Below are positions 1 to 9,200 of a stretch of DNA of 64,000 bases, one piece after another. Location of the stretch: contig NZ_WFLM01000003.1 of the NCBI RefSeq assembly GCF_009208775.1, positions 349,374-413,373 of the forward strand. The letters are read 5' to 3'. How positions within the stretch are numbered: the stretch's first letter is position 1; each line of letters begins with the position of its first letter. The notes beneath the pieces were generated by a model, which worked only from the letters and a program-made list of their open reading frames with translations, made no database searches and had not been told where the DNA came from. The position numbers and the translations under genes are program-made. The stretch comes from Silvanigrella paludirubra. Its GTDB lineage: Bacteria > Bdellovibrionota_B > Oligoflexia > Silvanigrellales > Silvanigrellaceae.

Positions 1-5
1 GAAAT

Positions 6-989
6 CTAATATAACAATTTTTCACCAGCATCTAATTTATCCACAATCCATGAAAGATAAGGATATATATAAGTATTATTTGAATCTTCTGCAGTGCATT
101 TATCATTATTAGTTACTTTTTGTGGGCCAACTAATCTATGATGTGTTCCTTGTGTAATTGAAATTAAGGAATGAAAATTTCCACGTTTTACAAACTGAGG
201 ACCACCTGAATCTCCCTGACAAGTTTGACCATAAGACATATGTTCTTTTTTCATTATAATAAAAGTATCTTTCATAGATGGTGCTTTAGATATATCAATC
301 ACTCCCTTATTAATTGCATTTTGAAATGATAAAAGTTCATCGCTATTATACGAAATATTATGATTTGGCTTTCTTAATGTGGCAACAGCCCATCTTATAA
401 TGCCTTTTGAATTATCTTCAAATTCTCCTGTTTGTCCAAATCCAACAAAAAGAGTTTTTTCTCCATCAAAATATTCTTTTGCAATTCGAGCTTGTTTTAT
501 ATTTAGTTTACTTATGGATTCTGTAGTTTTCAAAATAGCAATATCTGCAAAAGGAATATTATCTTTATTGCTAGGATTATAAATATTATTATAAATTATA
601 TGTCTAACTGTAATTTTTTTATCTGTTTTATAACTTAAGGGTTTTTCATTAAAAACAAAAACATCACTTCTAGTAGCTTTACTATAAACACCTTTATCAT
701 CTTTTTTATAAAAGCAGTGAGCAGCTGTTAAAATTGTTTTATCTGCAATTGCTACTCCTGTGCATATACCAAAATTTCCAGCAATATAAACAGTAGATTC
801 GTATCCCGGTATATTTTTTTCCTTATCATAACCAGCGCATGAATTTACAATGTATTGAGTTGAATTTTTATTGTTATGAAATTGATCTAATAATTCGGAG
901 CACGAAAGTTCTTTTTCCTTTTCTTTTGGATTTTCGCTACAAGAAGAAAATAAAAATAAACTTAATATAAATAAAGTTTTTTTAAACAT
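6..989 (-). CDS. Trypsin-like serine protease, lipoprotein (S1 family)
   Basis: A 327-residue secreted endopeptidase of the chymotrypsin/trypsin fold. The N-terminus has a lipoprotein signal peptide ending in a lipobox-like LFSSC, so the mature protein is probably lipid-anchored through that Cys. The catalytic triad is visible in order: His in LTAAHC (about residue 90), Asp in FADIAILK (about 148) and Ser in GDSGGP (about 260). Cysteines near the active-site Ser and near the C-terminus could form disulfides. The substrate is unknown; such proteases in predatory or host-associated bacteria often act on extracellular protein. It is the last minus-strand gene before the left edge, so an operon partner may lie outside. 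Confidence 0.9.
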   Translation of the reverse strand: MFKKTLFILSLFLFSSCSENPKEKEKELSCSELLDQFHNNKNSTQYIVNSCAGYDKEKNIPGYESTVYIAGNFGICTGVAIADKTILTAAHCFYKKDDKGVYSKATRSDVFVFNEKPLSYKTDKKITVRHIIYNNIYNPSNKDNIPFADIAILKTTESISKLNIKQARIAKEYFDGEKTLFVGFGQTGEFEDNSKGIIRWAVATLRKPNHNISYNSDELLSFQNAINKGVIDISKAPSMKDTFIIMKKEHMSYGQTCQGDSGGPQFVKRGNFHSLISITQGTHHRLVGPQKVTNNDKCTAEDSNNTYIYPYLSWIVDKLDAGEKLLY

Positions 990-1028
990 GTTTTTCGATT
1001 TTCCTAATATGTTTATTTAATCGTAATT

Positions 1029-1373
1029 TTACCAGTAATCAGCTTGTATGGTTAAGTCTGAAAAAACACGGCATAAACAAGCAAGACGGTTTTCAGTTAA
1101 TTTATTATTTTTCAATAACGTATTTTTTTCAAAATCATTTTGTTCAGAAATAGCATTGGGATTATTAGTTATTACTTTAATATTACAAGCACCACAAACA
1201 CCTACTCCCGAACAGGCTGCCCCAATTGGCAACCCTCTTTTTCTAATAAAGACCCATAAATTAGCTCCTGCTCTCATGAAAAATTCATCAATTTTGTGTC
1301 CAGATTTATTAAGCAAAATTATTTTTACAGATTTTGACAAATCTTTTTGAAGAGGAGGAGTTTGTTGGTCCAT
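1029..1373 (-). CDS. 2Fe-2S ferredoxin (plant/adrenodoxin-type fold)
   Basis: A 114-residue one-domain electron carrier. The cluster ligands are clear: Cys-x5-Cys-x2-Cys in CSGVGVCGAC, and a fourth Cys near the C-terminus in LACLC. The segment before the first ligand (RKRGLPIGAAC) matches the loop that wraps the cluster. It is expected to pass electrons in the cytoplasm; no partner reductase or oxygenase is adjacent. It lies 19 nt downstream of the enoyl-CoA hydratase on the same strand and is probably cotranscribed. The Shine-Dalgarno sequence before the chosen ATG is weak (AAAGTGA). Confidence 0.85.
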   Translation of the reverse strand: MDQQTPPLQKDLSKSVKIILLNKSGHKIDEFFMRAGANLWVFIRKRGLPIGAACSGVGVCGACNIKVITNNPNAISEQNDFEKNTLLKNNKLTENRLACLCRVFSDLTIQADYW

Positions 1374-1392
1374 TTATTTCACTTTCAAGCGT

Positions 1393-2169
1393 TCAAAAAT
1401 TTGCGGGTCTTTTTTCAATAAATGCCTTCATGCCTTCTTTAGCTTCTGAGCCTACAAATAATAGTCCAAACTCGGATGATTCCAATGAACACCCTTCTTC
1501 AAAACGCAATTCAATGCCTTGCTTAATCACTTTTTTTGCAACTTGAATTGCATGAGGAGCATTTTTTATTATTTTATCAGATATTTGATCTGTAAAAGAT
1601 TCAAGCTCATCATGTTTTGTCACATGATTTACCAAACCATGCAAATGGGCTTCTGCAGCGGAATATTTATCAGCTGTAGATATCCATTCTATAGCTTTTG
1701 ACGCTCCTATGCGTCTTGTCAAGCGTTGCGTACCAGAAAAACCTGGAATAAGCCCTAACGTCACTTCAGGAAGTCCAAATCTTGCTTTCTCAGAAGCTAT
1801 TATGAAATCACAAGCGAGGGCAAGCTCAAGACCGCCTCCTAGTGCAAACCCTTGAACACGTGCAATTGTGATTTGAGGTAAATTTTCAAGCATGCTAAAT
1901 GTTTTAGCGCCAAAAATTGAAAATTGAGTGGCTCGTTCTGGGGAATTAAAGTCTTGCATTTCTTTTATATCTGCGCCAGCAACAAATGCTTTGTCCCCTG
2001 AGCCACAAATAATTAATACTTTAATTTGTTTATTTTCATTTAGAAAGTGACAATGATTATGGATTTCTTCAAGAACTTGTTTATTTAGTGCATTCAATTG
2101 ATTTGGTCTGTTGATTTGAAGAGTTGCTTTTTTTCCATTTATTTCTAAGTGTGTTAAAGATTCTGTCAT
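1393..2169 (-). CDS. Enoyl-CoA hydratase/isomerase family protein
   Basis: A crotonase-fold enzyme that probably hydrates 2-trans-enoyl-CoA in fatty-acid beta-oxidation or a related acyl-CoA pathway. The oxyanion-hole segments are visible (VAGADIKEM and GGGLELALACD). Both catalytic glutamates of true hydratases are kept, one in GGGLELA and one in GLPEVTLGLIPG. I start at the internal ATG (MTESL) because GGAG lies eight bases before it. A longer reading frame extends twelve codons upstream into the hairpin at 2187-2218 and has no such site. The length of 258 residues is normal for the family. Paralogues differ in chain length and substrate, so a symbol is not assigned. Confidence 0.88.
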   Translation of the reverse strand: MTESLTHLEINGKKATLQINRPNQLNALNKQVLEEIHNHCHFLNENKQIKVLIICGSGDKAFVAGADIKEMQDFNSPERATQFSIFGAKTFSMLENLPQITIARVQGFALGGGLELALACDFIIASEKARFGLPEVTLGLIPGFSGTQRLTRRIGASKAIEWISTADKYSAAEAHLHGLVNHVTKHDELESFTDQISDKIIKNAPHAIQVAKKVIKQGIELRFEEGCSLESSEFGLLFVGSEAKEGMKAFIEKRPANF

Positions 2170-2186
2170 AAAATTTCTCCAAAAAT

Positions 2187-2218
2187 AAAAAGCCATAGGT
2201 TTCAACCTACGGCTTTTT
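2187..2218 (-). terminator. Bidirectional rho-independent terminator
   Basis: A hairpin with arms AAAAAGCC-A-TAGGT and ACCTA-C-GGCTTTTT, one mismatch and a four-base loop. It has A-runs on one side and T-runs on the other, so it can terminate in either direction. It sits between the DsbA-like gene and the enoyl-CoA hydratase, 18 bases before the hydratase start. Confidence 0.75.
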
Positions 2219-2252
2219 TACTCTATTTGAAATAATCTATCAAATTTTGTTA

Positions 2253-3359
2253 TTAGTTCTTTATTGAAAGTTCATTATTAATTACCTTTTCAAATTCTGA
2301 TTTTGGTAAGGCTCCCATTAATTGAACTCCATTAATATAAAATGCTGGTGTTGCATTAATTCCTAAGCTTTGACCATATTCCATTTCTGCATTGATTTTA
2401 TCATGTATTGCTTGATCTTTTCTGCATGAATTAAATTCATCCATTTTTAATCCAATTTTTTGAGCAATCATAGTATATGTTTCATCACCCAATTTTTTAT
2501 GATTTTCAAATAAAGCATCATGCATTTGCCAATATTTATCTTGTTTATTTGCGCACTCAGCAGCAATAGCTGCAGGAATAGCTTCTGGGTGTATTTGTAC
2601 TAATGGATAGTTTTTAAATACGTAACGAACTTTTCCTTTGTATTGTTTTAATACTTCTTCAACAATTGGTTGTGCTGTAGCGCAGAATGGGCATTGAAAA
2701 TCAGCAAATTCTACTATCGTAACAGGAGCGTCTGCGGGACCTTTTGAAGGAGAATTTCCAATTTCTACATTTATTTTAGGAGAAACTGGTTTTGATGCAC
2801 CTAATACTTCTATTTCACCTTTTGAAAGCGCTTGTGCTACAAGTGCTCTAAAATAAGAACCTGCTGCTTGATTTTGTAAGTAAGGTTTAACAAGAGCTTC
2901 TTGTTGCTCTGTTGTTTTCCCTTTTAATTGAGGATTTTCAGCATTTTCTTTTATAAATTGTTTTATTTGTTCATTTGTTACAGTAGATTTTTCTTGAATA
3001 AACATTTGTTCAGCTGTATTTGTATTAGAAATATTTTTGCTTTTCATATATTCTTTTATAAGATTATCAAAATATCTTTTAGCTAAAATATTTTCTATGG
3101 CTTTATAAGATTGACTTTCAGCATCAAAAAGTGTTTGTAACTCTTGAGTCGTAAGATCAGAGCGTTTTAAGGTAACATTATTATATTTTCCAATGACTTC
3201 TGTTCCCGCTGCGGTTTTTGAACTGCTTGAGACTGTTGACGATGTTTGTCCAGTTAAGTTATTTGCAATTTTTTTATAATCATGAAAAAATAGTGGTATT
3301 GAGCCAACAACGGCAGCAGCTATAAAAATTCCGCCAATAATAAATTTTCCAGAAGACAT
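2253..3359 (-). CDS. Membrane-anchored DsbA-like thiol:disulfide oxidoreductase
   Basis: A 368-residue protein with one N-terminal membrane segment (residues about 5-25, GGIFIAAAVVGSIPLFF), then a helical linker and a C-terminal thioredoxin/DsbA fold. The active site is FQCPFCATA, with a CPFC redox pair, and a cis-Pro region is seen near NATPAFYINGV. It should catalyse disulfide formation or isomerisation in periplasmic proteins, tethered to the inner membrane. The middle part has the look of a SurA/trigger-factor-like helical region, but I cannot assign it. I use the ATG preceded by AAAGGAG rather than the in-frame start twelve codons upstream. Confidence 0.85.
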   Translation of the reverse strand: MSSGKFIIGGIFIAAAVVGSIPLFFHDYKKIANNLTGQTSSTVSSSSKTAAGTEVIGKYNNVTLKRSDLTTQELQTLFDAESQSYKAIENILAKRYFDNLIKEYMKSKNISNTNTAEQMFIQEKSTVTNEQIKQFIKENAENPQLKGKTTEQQEALVKPYLQNQAAGSYFRALVAQALSKGEIEVLGASKPVSPKINVEIGNSPSKGPADAPVTIVEFADFQCPFCATAQPIVEEVLKQYKGKVRYVFKNYPLVQIHPEAIPAAIAAECANKQDKYWQMHDALFENHKKLGDETYTMIAQKIGLKMDEFNSCRKDQAIHDKINAEMEYGQSLGINATPAFYINGVQLMGALPKSEFEKVINNELSIKN

Positions 3360-3384
3360 AAAAACTCCTTTAAACGCATAAAAA

Positions 3385-3390
3385 ATTATA
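3385..3390 (-). promoter_or_regulatory. Likely -10 box for the DsbA-like gene
   Basis: A perfect TATAAT on the minus strand, preceded by GGG and about 26 bases before the chosen start codon. The matching -35 (TTAAGT at a 17-base spacing) is poor, so the promoter call rests on the -10 box alone. Confidence 0.4.
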
Positions 3391-3396
3391 CCCAAT

Positions 3397-3418
3397 CCTT
3401 CTTATGCACTTAAGAAGG
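3397..3418. other. 8-bp perfect inverted repeat after the TPR gene
   Basis: CCTTCTTA and TAAGAAGG flank a six-base loop, 17 nt after the stop of the TPR gene. No T-run follows on the minus strand. It may be a weak terminator or RNA-end protecting hairpin, and it lies directly upstream of the putative -10 box of the next gene. Confidence 0.45.
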
Positions 3419-3434
3419 GCGAATCAAGTACAGC

Positions 3435-4286
3435 TTACATATTCTGCACACTTTTAATATTTTCAGCAAGTTCTTTAGCATAGCGCTTTTCTTCAATTTT
3501 GCCATCAACATCAGGTAAAGTTTGGGCTTTTTTAAACAATTCGAGAGCAACGTTTTTGTCCCCCGCTTTTTTCTTAAGAATTCCCAAATACATTGTATTT
3601 AAACGGTATTCAGGACAACTTTGAATAGCCTTATTATAATATTCTTCCGCTATTTTTTTGTCACCAAATGATATCAGACCACCAGGTACTTCTTGATAAT
3701 ATCTTCCGAGGATTCTTAATGGGCCACACCATTGGTACTTTGGGTCAATTTTTGATGCTTCTATTAAGGCATCTCTTCCAGGTTTTGCATTATTTAATGC
3801 TGAAAATATTCCTTTAGAAAGTCCATACGATCCTAAATTAATTGCATACCAATAAAATCCTTCAACACGTTTGGGTTCTAATTTTTTTGCAATTTCTCCG
3901 GCCTCATAACCATATTTAAATATTTTTGTTTTTTCACTTTTAGTAAGAGTTTCTACTTGCATAAAGTTACCATAATAATAAACAAGGCGAGAAGTTCTCC
4001 AAGATATATTGAAATCGTTAGGTACTTTAACTTCTTTTTTAAAGAAATTTATAATTTCTTGCTCGCCTTCATTTGTTTCACGATTATCCCATAGTTTATC
4101 TAAAATTTTAATATTTATTTGGTCTTCAGAGGTTTCTTTAGCGATTGTGTTTGTTTCTTTAGTGCTTTCAGAGACTGTTTCTTTATCTTTAATAGCAGAG
4201 TCGTTTTGTGCGTAAGATATATTGCTAAATAAATTAAATGAAATAAAAATACCAAATAATAATTTCAAATTTTTTGTGATAATCAT
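3435..4286 (-). CDS. Exported TPR protein, RMD-like repeat family
   Basis: A roughly 283-residue periplasmic protein. A signal peptide is visible (LKLLFGIFISFNLFSNISYAQ, probable cut after YAQ). The rest is helical, with tetratricopeptide-like repeats: AIQSCPEYRLNTMYLGILKK resembles a classical TPR, and the middle section (EGFYWYAINLGSYGLSKGI, then LGRYYQEVPGG and FGDKKIAEEYYNKA) resembles repeats of the regulator-of-microtubule-dynamics type. Function is not known; such proteins are usually protein-protein scaffolds. The chosen ATG has GGAG upstream; a longer in-frame extension of twenty codons lacks one. A Ser/Thr/Glu-rich linker follows the signal peptide. Confidence 0.7.
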   Translation of the reverse strand: MIITKNLKLLFGIFISFNLFSNISYAQNDSAIKDKETVSESTKETNTIAKETSEDQINIKILDKLWDNRETNEGEQEIINFFKKEVKVPNDFNISWRTSRLVYYYGNFMQVETLTKSEKTKIFKYGYEAGEIAKKLEPKRVEGFYWYAINLGSYGLSKGIFSALNNAKPGRDALIEASKIDPKYQWCGPLRILGRYYQEVPGGLISFGDKKIAEEYYNKAIQSCPEYRLNTMYLGILKKKAGDKNVALELFKKAQTLPDVDGKIEEKRYAKELAENIKSVQNM

Positions 4287-4294
4287 AAATGCTC

Positions 4295-4325
4295 CTGCCA
4301 GAATGAAAAGACTCAGAACTGGCAG
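4295..4325 (-). promoter_or_regulatory. Hairpin abutting the TPR gene ribosome-binding site
   Basis: CTGCCAG and CTGGCAG can pair across a 17-base loop. On the minus strand the 3' arm runs directly into the GGAG Shine-Dalgarno of the TPR gene, sharing one base with it. It could affect initiation; a single example cannot show this. Confidence 0.35.
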
Positions 4326-4388
4326 ATTATATTTTTTTTTGAGCACTGTAAATAAAGGAAGGAATTGATTTATTTATGAATTGATAAA

Positions 4389-5630
4389 TTAAACAAGCTT
4401 TTTAAGATCTTCAACTTTATCTAATTTTTCCCATGGAAAATGATTACGTCCAAAATGTCCATAGGAAGCAGTTTCATGATAAGTAAATCCATTTTTCTGA
4501 GGATTTAATAGATCAAATGTTTTAACAATTCCAGATGGTGTCATGTTAAATACTTTTTGAACAGCTTCTTCAATTTTAACGCGATTTACTTTTTCAGTTC
4601 CATATGTATTCACATTAATACTAACGGGTTGAGCAACTCCAATTGCATATGCAATTTGAACTAGAGCTTTGTCAGCAAGACCTGCAGCTACAATATTTTT
4701 AGCAATATATCTTCCCATATAAGCAGCAGAACGGTCTACTTTTGAAGGATCTTTTCCAGAGAAAGCGCCGCCGCCATGTGCTCCATGTCCACCGTATGTA
4801 TCAACAATAATTTTACGTCCTGTTAATCCACAGTCACCTTGAGGTCCACCAATAACAAATTTACCGGTTGGATTAATGTGATATTTTGTATTGGAATCAA
4901 GTAAATTTGAAGGAATTGTATTTTTAATTACATTTTCAATTACAAAATTACGAATGGTGTCTTGTGTTACGTCATCAGTATGCATTGTACTAACAACAAC
5001 TGTATCCACTCTTTTCATTTTTCCATTATGATATTCAACTGTAACTTGAGATTTTGCGTCTGGACGTAACCAATTTGCACTACCTTCTTTACGTGCTTTT
5101 GAAAGATTACGTAAGATAGAGTGAGCATATTGAACTGTGGCAGGCATAAACTCAGGTGTTTCGTTAGTAGCATAACCGAACATCATGCCTTGGTCACCAG
5201 CACCTTGTTCTTTGTGTAAACCTTCGCCTTCATTTACACCTTGAGCGATATCTGGAGATTGTTGATCAACGGCAACAATAACACCGCAGCTTCTATATTC
5301 AAAGCCGTTGTTAGGATCATCGTATCCAATTTCTTTAATAACGTTACGAGCTATTTCAGAATAACTTTTCATTTTGCGTTTTTGTTTTTGTTCATTTGCG
5401 TGAACAGTTTCTGGATTTAAAGTAATTTCACCAGCAATAACTACTAATCCAGTTTTGCAAAGAGCTTCGCATGCTACTCTTGCTTTAGGATCAAATGATA
5501 AAAGTTCATCAAGAATTCCGTCAGAAATTTGGTCTGCTACTTTATCAGGATGTCCTTCACTAACGCTTTCGGATGTGAAGTAAGTAATTTCTGGAGAAGA
5601 AGAATTTAATGTGAGCGAGCGTTGAAACAT
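4389..5630 (-). CDS. metK: S-adenosylmethionine synthetase
   Basis: Makes S-adenosylmethionine from methionine and ATP in the cytoplasm. The family signatures are present: [14 protein letters not shown] at the N-terminus, [12 protein letters not shown] near residue 143, and [19 protein letters not shown] near residue 290. The length of 413 residues is slightly above the usual 380-400, with a short N-terminal extension ([14 protein letters not shown]). The start is preceded by AAAGGAAA at good spacing. It lies just downstream of rnpB on the same strand with about 75 bases between. A small inverted repeat (AACC/GGTT) lies in that leader, but no SAM riboswitch class could be recognised. Confidence 0.97.
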   Translation of the reverse strand: MFQRSLTLNSSSPEITYFTSESVSEGHPDKVADQISDGILDELLSFDPKARVACEALCKTGLVVIAGEITLNPETVHANEQKQKRKMKSYSEIARNVIKEIGYDDPNNGFEYRSCGVIVAVDQQSPDIAQGVNEGEGLHKEQGAGDQGMMFGYATNETPEFMPATVQYAHSILRNLSKARKEGSANWLRPDAKSQVTVEYHNGKMKRVDTVVVSTMHTDDVTQDTIRNFVIENVIKNTIPSNLLDSNTKYHINPTGKFVIGGPQGDCGLTGRKIIVDTYGGHGAHGGGAFSGKDPSKVDRSAAYMGRYIAKNIVAAGLADKALVQIAYAIGVAQPVSINVNTYGTEKVNRVKIEEAVQKVFNMTPSGIVKTFDLLNPQKNGFTYHETASYGHFGRNHFPWEKLDKVEDLKKLV

Positions 5631-5705
5631 ATTCTATTTCCTTTCATATCAACCGCTGCAGAGTGGTTAACTTTAATTGATTAAATAAAAGTAACATTAA
5701 ATTAA

Positions 5706-6058
5706 AATTCGGGTAACCCATAAGCCGGATTCTGTTTAAAACTACAATTTCTCTTGATGTTACGTTACCGTAGCATTCTTTGCAGCCAACCCGAGTGTCA
5801 GTGAGCCGAGCCAACTCTCCACCCCTATTTGGCTTTGCTTCAGATGGGGTTTGCCAAACCGACTGTCACCAGCCATGTCCGTGAGCTCTTACCTCACGTT
5901 TTCACCATTGCCAGCCTTGCGGCTTCGGCTGTGTATTCTCTGTTGCACTTTCCGTCGAGTTTCCCCGCCTGGCCGTTAACCAGCATCTTGCTCTATGAAG
6001 TCCGGACTTTCCTCACTCCTACAAAAGTAGGACGCGCTGTAGTTGAATTACCCGAATT
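5706..6058 (-). ncRNA. rnpB: RNase P RNA, bacterial type A
   Basis: Catalytic RNA of RNase P, which removes tRNA 5' leaders. On the minus strand the 5' AATTCGGGTAA pairs with the 3' TTACCCGAATT to form P1. The conserved core blocks are present: GAGGAAAGTCCGGAC at the 5' side (plus positions 6000-6014) and ACAGAATCCGGCTTAT near the 3' end (5720-5735). Universally conserved sections such as GGGGAAACTC and GGTAAGAGCTCAC are also readable. The length of about 353 nt fits type A. Ends are estimated from P1 and may be off by a few bases. Confidence 0.95.
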
Positions 6059-6247
6059 GTCACCATTAATATCTGAATTCTTTCAAAGCAAGGAAGTTTT
6101 GAATTATTTTAAATAAAGTTTTAAAATTCGGCTTTTCAAAGAAGTATACTAACAGATTGCTTAACTTTCTTTTCTTAATCTTTTTCTTAGTGTAAACAAT
6201 CTTTGCGAGGCTCGTTTTAGATATTTTTCGTGTGAAAGGTGAACCCA

Positions 6248-9200
6248 GTGGAAATTAAGAATTTTCAAGAATTTATTATCGCTCTTTGCAATTATTGGGT
6301 GGATCATGGCTGTATTTGGAGCCAACCTTATGATGCAAATATGGGAGCTGGGACCTTTCATCCGCATACATTTTTAAAAGGAGTTGGGCCTGAGCCATGG
6401 CGTTCTGTTTATGTACAACCATGTAGAAGACCTGTTGATGGGCGTTATGGAAAAAGCCCTTATCGTTTTCAACATTATTATCAATTGCAAGTGCTTTTAA
6501 AACCATCGCCATCAAATATAGTAGATATTTTTCTTAAATCCCTTGAACATGTTGGCGTTAATTTAAAAGACAACGATATTGGTCTTCTTGAAGATGATTG
6601 GAAAGGACCCACTCTTGGTGCTTGGGGATTAGGTTGGGAAGTCCGCGCCAATGGACAAGAAGTGACACAATTTACTTATTTTCAACAACTCGGCGGTTTA
6701 GATATTGATGTCGTTTGTGGTGAAATTACATATGGTTTAGAGCGTTTATTTATGTATTCTAAAGGATACAAAAATGCTTTAGATATGCCATTTAATGATC
6801 ATTTTACTTATGGCGATATTTTTTATCAAAATGAATTTGAATTTTCTCATTTTAATTTTAAAGAAGCAGATACAAATGAGCTCTTTAGACATTTTGAAAA
6901 ATGCGAAGAAAAAGTTTCTCAACTTTGCGAAAAAGGTTTAGTTTTACCAGCCTATGATTATGTTTTACAGGCTTCTCACTCATTTAATTTATTAGATGCT
7001 CGTGGTGCTATTTCTGTAAGTGAAAGACAGCGCTATATTGGGCGTGTTCGTGATTGTGCAAAAAAATGCGCAGTTCAATATCGTTCCGCACGTGAAAAAC
7101 TTGGTTATCCTATGTTAAATCGTCTCGATACCGATGCGCGGAAACCTATTTATCCAAAAGGCATTATTCATAACGTAACAGAAAATAAAGAAACAAATGT
7201 CTATAAAAATATTTCCGATTTTTCAAATAAAGAAAAATTAAATGTTTTATTTGAACTTGGTGTTGAAGAAATGCCACCAAATTTTCAATTAAGTGCAAAA
7301 GCAGAGTTAGAAGAAAAAATTCATTCTTTTGTGAATATAGAAAATTTAAATTGGGTTTCATTTAAAAATGAAACAAAAGAAAATTTAAACAATGGTGGAT
7401 ATAAAGTAGATATTTCTTCACGTCGTTTAAGCATACAATTTAAAAATATTCCAAAATCGGAAAACTCAAAAACAGTTGAAATTTGGGGACCTGTTGAGCG
7501 TATTGCTAAATCTGCTGATGGTTCTTTATCTCCAGCTGGTCTTGGGTTCTGCAAAAAAAATAATTTAGATCCTTCAAATATTAGTTTTAAAACAAAATCG
7601 GATGGAACATTTATTTATGCCGAAAAACATGTAGTAGGACGTGACTTCCCTACTCTTTTGGCAGAAAAATTTAAAGAATGGTGTTATAGTCTTTCCGCAC
7701 CACTTAAAATGAAATGGTTACCTGCAGAAATAAGTCCACAGTTTATTCGCCCTGTTCGTTGGATTGTTTCGTTGGTTGAGGACAAAGTTATTTCATTAGA
7801 AATGTTTGGCTTAAATTCGGGTCGTAAAACTTGTGGACAACGAATTTTGCATCCTGAAGAAGTTACTTTAAATCATGCAAATGAATATGAAAAAACATTA
7901 GAGAAAATATTTGTAGAGCCTTCGCTTGAAAATCGTAGAGCTATTTTTTCGTTTGAAGCAAACAAACTTGCTCAAAGCAAAAATGGGAAACTTCAAAATG
8001 ATGATTCCTTATTAAATAAATGTGTCGGTTTATTTGAAAACCCGACTTTATTTATAGCTGAATTTGATAAAAAATATTTGCGTTTACCAAAGCCTCTTAT
8101 TTCAAGTGTATTGCGTGAGCATATGAATTATTTTTCTGTTGAAACTCTAGATGGAAATAATTTATTGCCATATTATATAGGTTCAGCAAATTATAAATGC
8201 AATAATATTGAAGAAATGATCGAAGGAACAAAAACTGTTGTTATTGGTAGACTTGAAGATGGCGCTTTTTATTATGACACCGACTTAAGTACTCCTATTT
8301 CTGAGTTTCGTGATCGATTAAAGGATCAATTATTCCAAGCAGGAATGGGTACTTTATTTGAAAAAACAGAACGTCTTAAAAAAATAGCTGCATTAATTGC
8401 AAATCAATTATCGCAAAAAACAGATTTAAATATTATTGAAAAAGCAGCAGAGCTTTGTAAGGCCGATTTAAAAACAGGCTGTGTTCAAGAATTTCCAGAT
8501 GAAATGCAAGGTTTTATGGGAGGGGTTCTTGTAAGGGAACAAAATATTTTTAATGACACAAATTGTTCTTTAATAGCTGCAAAAGCAATTGAAGAGCACT
8601 ATATGCCTGCAGGTGCGAATTCTCCATTGCCTTCTACGTATGAGGGCGTCATTCTTTCCTTAACAGATAAACTCGATTCTCTTTGCATGATGATTTGCCA
8701 TGGTGCGGAAGTAAAAGGCAATAAAGATCCTTTTGGTATGAGAAGACTTGCTTTGGGAGTTGCTCGTTTATTAGGTATAAAAGATGAAAAAAATAGTATC
8801 TCTGTTTCTTTAAAAACAGTAGTAGAAATTTGTTTAACTGTTATTCAAGAAAAATCTAAAGTAACAAATGAACACAAAGAAAAAATATATTCCTTTATTT
8901 TAGATCGTATGAAAGCAGCATTAGAGGGAGAATATGATCCTCGTTCTGTAGAGGCTCTCATAAGACAACTAAAAGAAGAGCCACTTCATAAAGTTCGTAA
9001 TTTTGCCGAAAAAATTGCTATTGCATTAACACAATCTGGAAAAGGATCGTTATTAGAGGCCTTAATTCCATATAAAAGAGCAAAAAATTTAACACAGGAA
9101 TGGACATCAACTGAAGTAAATTCTTCTTTGTTTAAAACAGCGGAAGAAATTTCCTTATTTGAAAAATTAAATAGTCTAGAAATCCGAATTAAAAGAAATA

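Noticed and set aside
1048-1350. A 100-codon frame antisense to the ferredoxin
   Set aside because: The minus-strand frame has all four iron-sulfur cysteines in family spacing; the plus-strand frame has no recognisable feature.
5631-5705. Possible SAM riboswitch in the metK leader
   Set aside because: Only a short AACC/GGTT stem is visible; the core elements of SAM-I, SAM-II, SMK and SAM/SAH classes could not be found and the leader is only about 75 bases long.
5829-6116. A 95-codon plus-strand open frame
   Set aside because: It lies across the RNase P RNA gene on the opposite strand; its sequence is explained by the conserved RNA.
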